Assembly: GCA_964573505.1 (NCBI GenBank)
Contig: CAZNMS010000003.1
Coordinates: 4,558-68,557, forward strand
Length of the DNA stretch: 64,000 bases
Origin: AM-0621 sp964573505
Lineage (GTDB): Bacteria > Planctomycetota > Planctomycetia > Planctomycetales > Planctomycetaceae
Reading direction: 5' to 3'
This document shows, in pieces, positions 52,601 through 55,600 of the stretch. Every line of letters begins with the position of its first letter. Position 1 is the first letter of the stretch. The notes under the pieces are model-generated. The model was not told the DNA's origin and searched no databases. It saw nothing but the letters and a program-made list of their open reading frames with translations. A program made the position numbers and the translations under genes.

Positions 52601-55600
52601 TCAACCTCACAACGAGCAGCGGCATCGACCTACTGACAATGCACGGCAAGCACGGCACCGCGGTCGTCGATACGGGTAACGAAAATGACACTGTCAGCAG
52701 CGACGCAACATTCAACGCGCTGACTCTCGCGACTCAAGCGGGCAATGACGTCGTCCTCTTCAGCGGCGACATCACGACGCTCGTGATGACGAATGGCAGC
52801 GGCACTGATGCGATCACAATTCACGGTCACTTCGGCTCCGCAACGATCGACACCGGAACCGAAGCCGACACCGTCAGCAGCGACGCGCTCTTCAGCACGC
52901 TGAATCTCAATACCAATACCGGAGCCGACATTGTCGACCTCCGCACGAACTCAGCGAACGCGATCGCCAATGTCGATCTCGGCACCGACACCGACTTCGA
53001 CAAGCTCACGTTTCACGGGACTTCCGCCGCGAATGACATGCTGCTGAAGAAAGAAGTCAGCGGCGTCGAGATCAGCCGCGAAGATCACACTGTCGTGCAT
53101 GCCTCGCAGATTGAGTCAGACACGTTGCATCTCGAACTCGACGTTGAGAACGACGTGCTGACCGTCGACTACGTCAACGGCAACCCGATCCCGACCGGCA
53201 AGCTGATCGTCGACGGCGAAGCGCCGACGTCTGCTCCCGGCGACAAGTTGCGCTTGCTCGGTCGCGGACTCATCGACTCGCTGACGTATCTGCCGAGCAG
53301 CACAACGTTCGCTTCCGGCGTCTTCACAACAAGCGGAGCGTTCGGCACGCGAGACATCGTCTTCAGCAGCATCGAGAACCTCGCAGTCTCGGGCATCAAC
53401 GACTTCACGATCACAACGCCCAATAGCGTCGACAACGTGACGCTCGCGGCGACGACTGAAGACGAAGCCGCCGCCGTGCGGTTCAGTGGTTCAAGCGACG
53501 GCATCAGCCTGAGCCCGCTCAACTTCTACGACGTCACTCGTTTCCACTTAGACCTCGCAACGCACGACGCTGTTTCGATGACTAACGAAAGCGGTAACGG
53601 CAACGATCAGCTCGCTCTGACTGGTACTCGCGCCGCGAACGAAGTCTTCGCTCGCGGCCTCAACGACGTTGAACTCCGCTCAACGCGAGCCGGTGCGATC
53701 GACACTGACAACGTCGACTTCCTCGGCAACGTGCGCGTGCTGCGAGATCTCGACGTGCACGACTTCAGCACGATCAACATCGCCGCTGCGATCACTGCGG
53801 ATCGCGACATCCGCTTCACTCACTTCGATTCGTTGACGAGCACCGCGCCGGTCACTGCCGGTCGCGAACTCACACTGATCGCTGACGAGATTCATCTCGA
53901 CGCGCTCGCAACCTTCATCGCTCCGACGATCGGCTTGCGTCCCTTCACAACCGACTTGCCGATCGAACTCGGCGGCACGAGCGACAACAGAGTCGGCGTG
54001 CTCGAACTGAGTGACGCTGAACTCGATCGCATCCGCACCGACTTACTGCGGATCGGCTTCAAGACCGCACCCAATCGCACTTCAACCGAACTCGTCGTGC
54101 CGACTCGCATTGTCGACGGACCAATCGACGGCAGCGCAGGCCCGATCTCGATCATCGGCTCCGTCACGATTGATCCCGCGAACATTCCGAACTTGCATCT
54201 TCTGACGGGCTCCTCGCTCACGCAGACCGCGCCGCTGCAAGTCCTCAATCTCGCCGTCACTGCCGACGACGCGATCAACTTGCCGCTCTTCAGCAACAAC
54301 ATCGACAGCACGCTGACGCTGCACAGTGATTGGAGCTTCGTGACCTTCAACAACAGCAACGGCTACTCGATCGGACTCGTCGATGCGCAGTCCGGTCTCA
54401 ACGCCTTCGGCGGCAGCGTGATGCTCAGCGTCGCCGCCAATCCCGCCGATCAGAACTTGCGCGTTACCAATACGCGACCGCTGAGCGACGTCTATGCCCG
54501 CGACGAAATCACAATCTCGCTGCTCGGTGCCGAAGCACGCTTCATCATCGACACTGACGCCCGACTCGAATCGAAAGACCCGCTCGTTCCGAATCGCAGC
54601 GGCCTCGTGCATCGCATCACTGCCGACAATATGGATCTCGGCGGCGACATCCTCGCGGTCGGTCAACGAGTCGTCCTGCAACCGCTGACCGCCGGCACGG
54701 CGTTGCAAGTCGGTCGCGCGGTGACAACTGACTCCGCCCGCACGCTCGAACTCAACGACAGCGAACTTGATCGAGTCGTCTCGAAGCTGCTCGATGTCGG
54801 ACGCAACGACGACCGAGCAGCCGCAAGCATCACTCTGAATGGCATCGTCACTCCGCAGTTTGCGAGCACCCTGCATCTCAAAACCGGCGGCGACATCAAC
54901 GGAGCGAACGGCAGCATCGGCGTTGCCAATCTCGCGTTGAGCGTCGCCGGCAGTGCGTTGCTGACGAACGCGAGCAATCAACTCGGCACGCTCGCCGGAG
55001 TCATCGGCTCAAGCGGCAGCGGCTCACTCGATGTCGTCGATCAAAGCATTCTGACGATCGGAGATGCCGACACTCTGAGCGGCCTCTCCGCAAGCGGCAG
55101 CATCGCGATCAGCACGCAGAACGCCTTCACCATTCGTCGCGACATCACTGCGGCAGGAGCAATCGAACTCACTTCACGAGACCGCAATACCGACGCCGAC
55201 GACCTCATCATCAACGCCGGAGTCGCGATTCGATCGACCGGCAACTCGGTAACAATAACTACCGGCGATGATCTCACCGTGCTTCAAAGCGTCGTCATCA
55301 ACGCCGCGAAGAACATCACCGTGACTGCCGGAGCGAACGCAATCGACCCGACGTTGAAATCAGTTGCAGCGTTGAACGGCACGCTCAGCGCCGGTGCAAA
55401 CATCGCGCTCACAAACGGCAGCGGCCCAATCACTCTCGACGCCGCGCTCACTGCCGGTGACGCGATCACGATCACTCAAACCGGAGACGATCAACTCTTC
55501 AGCGCGACGAACGCTCTGACTGCCGTCAGCAACATCAACATCACTGCCGACGACATCAACATCAGTTCGACATCAACGCTCAGCGCACCCGGAGTCCTCT

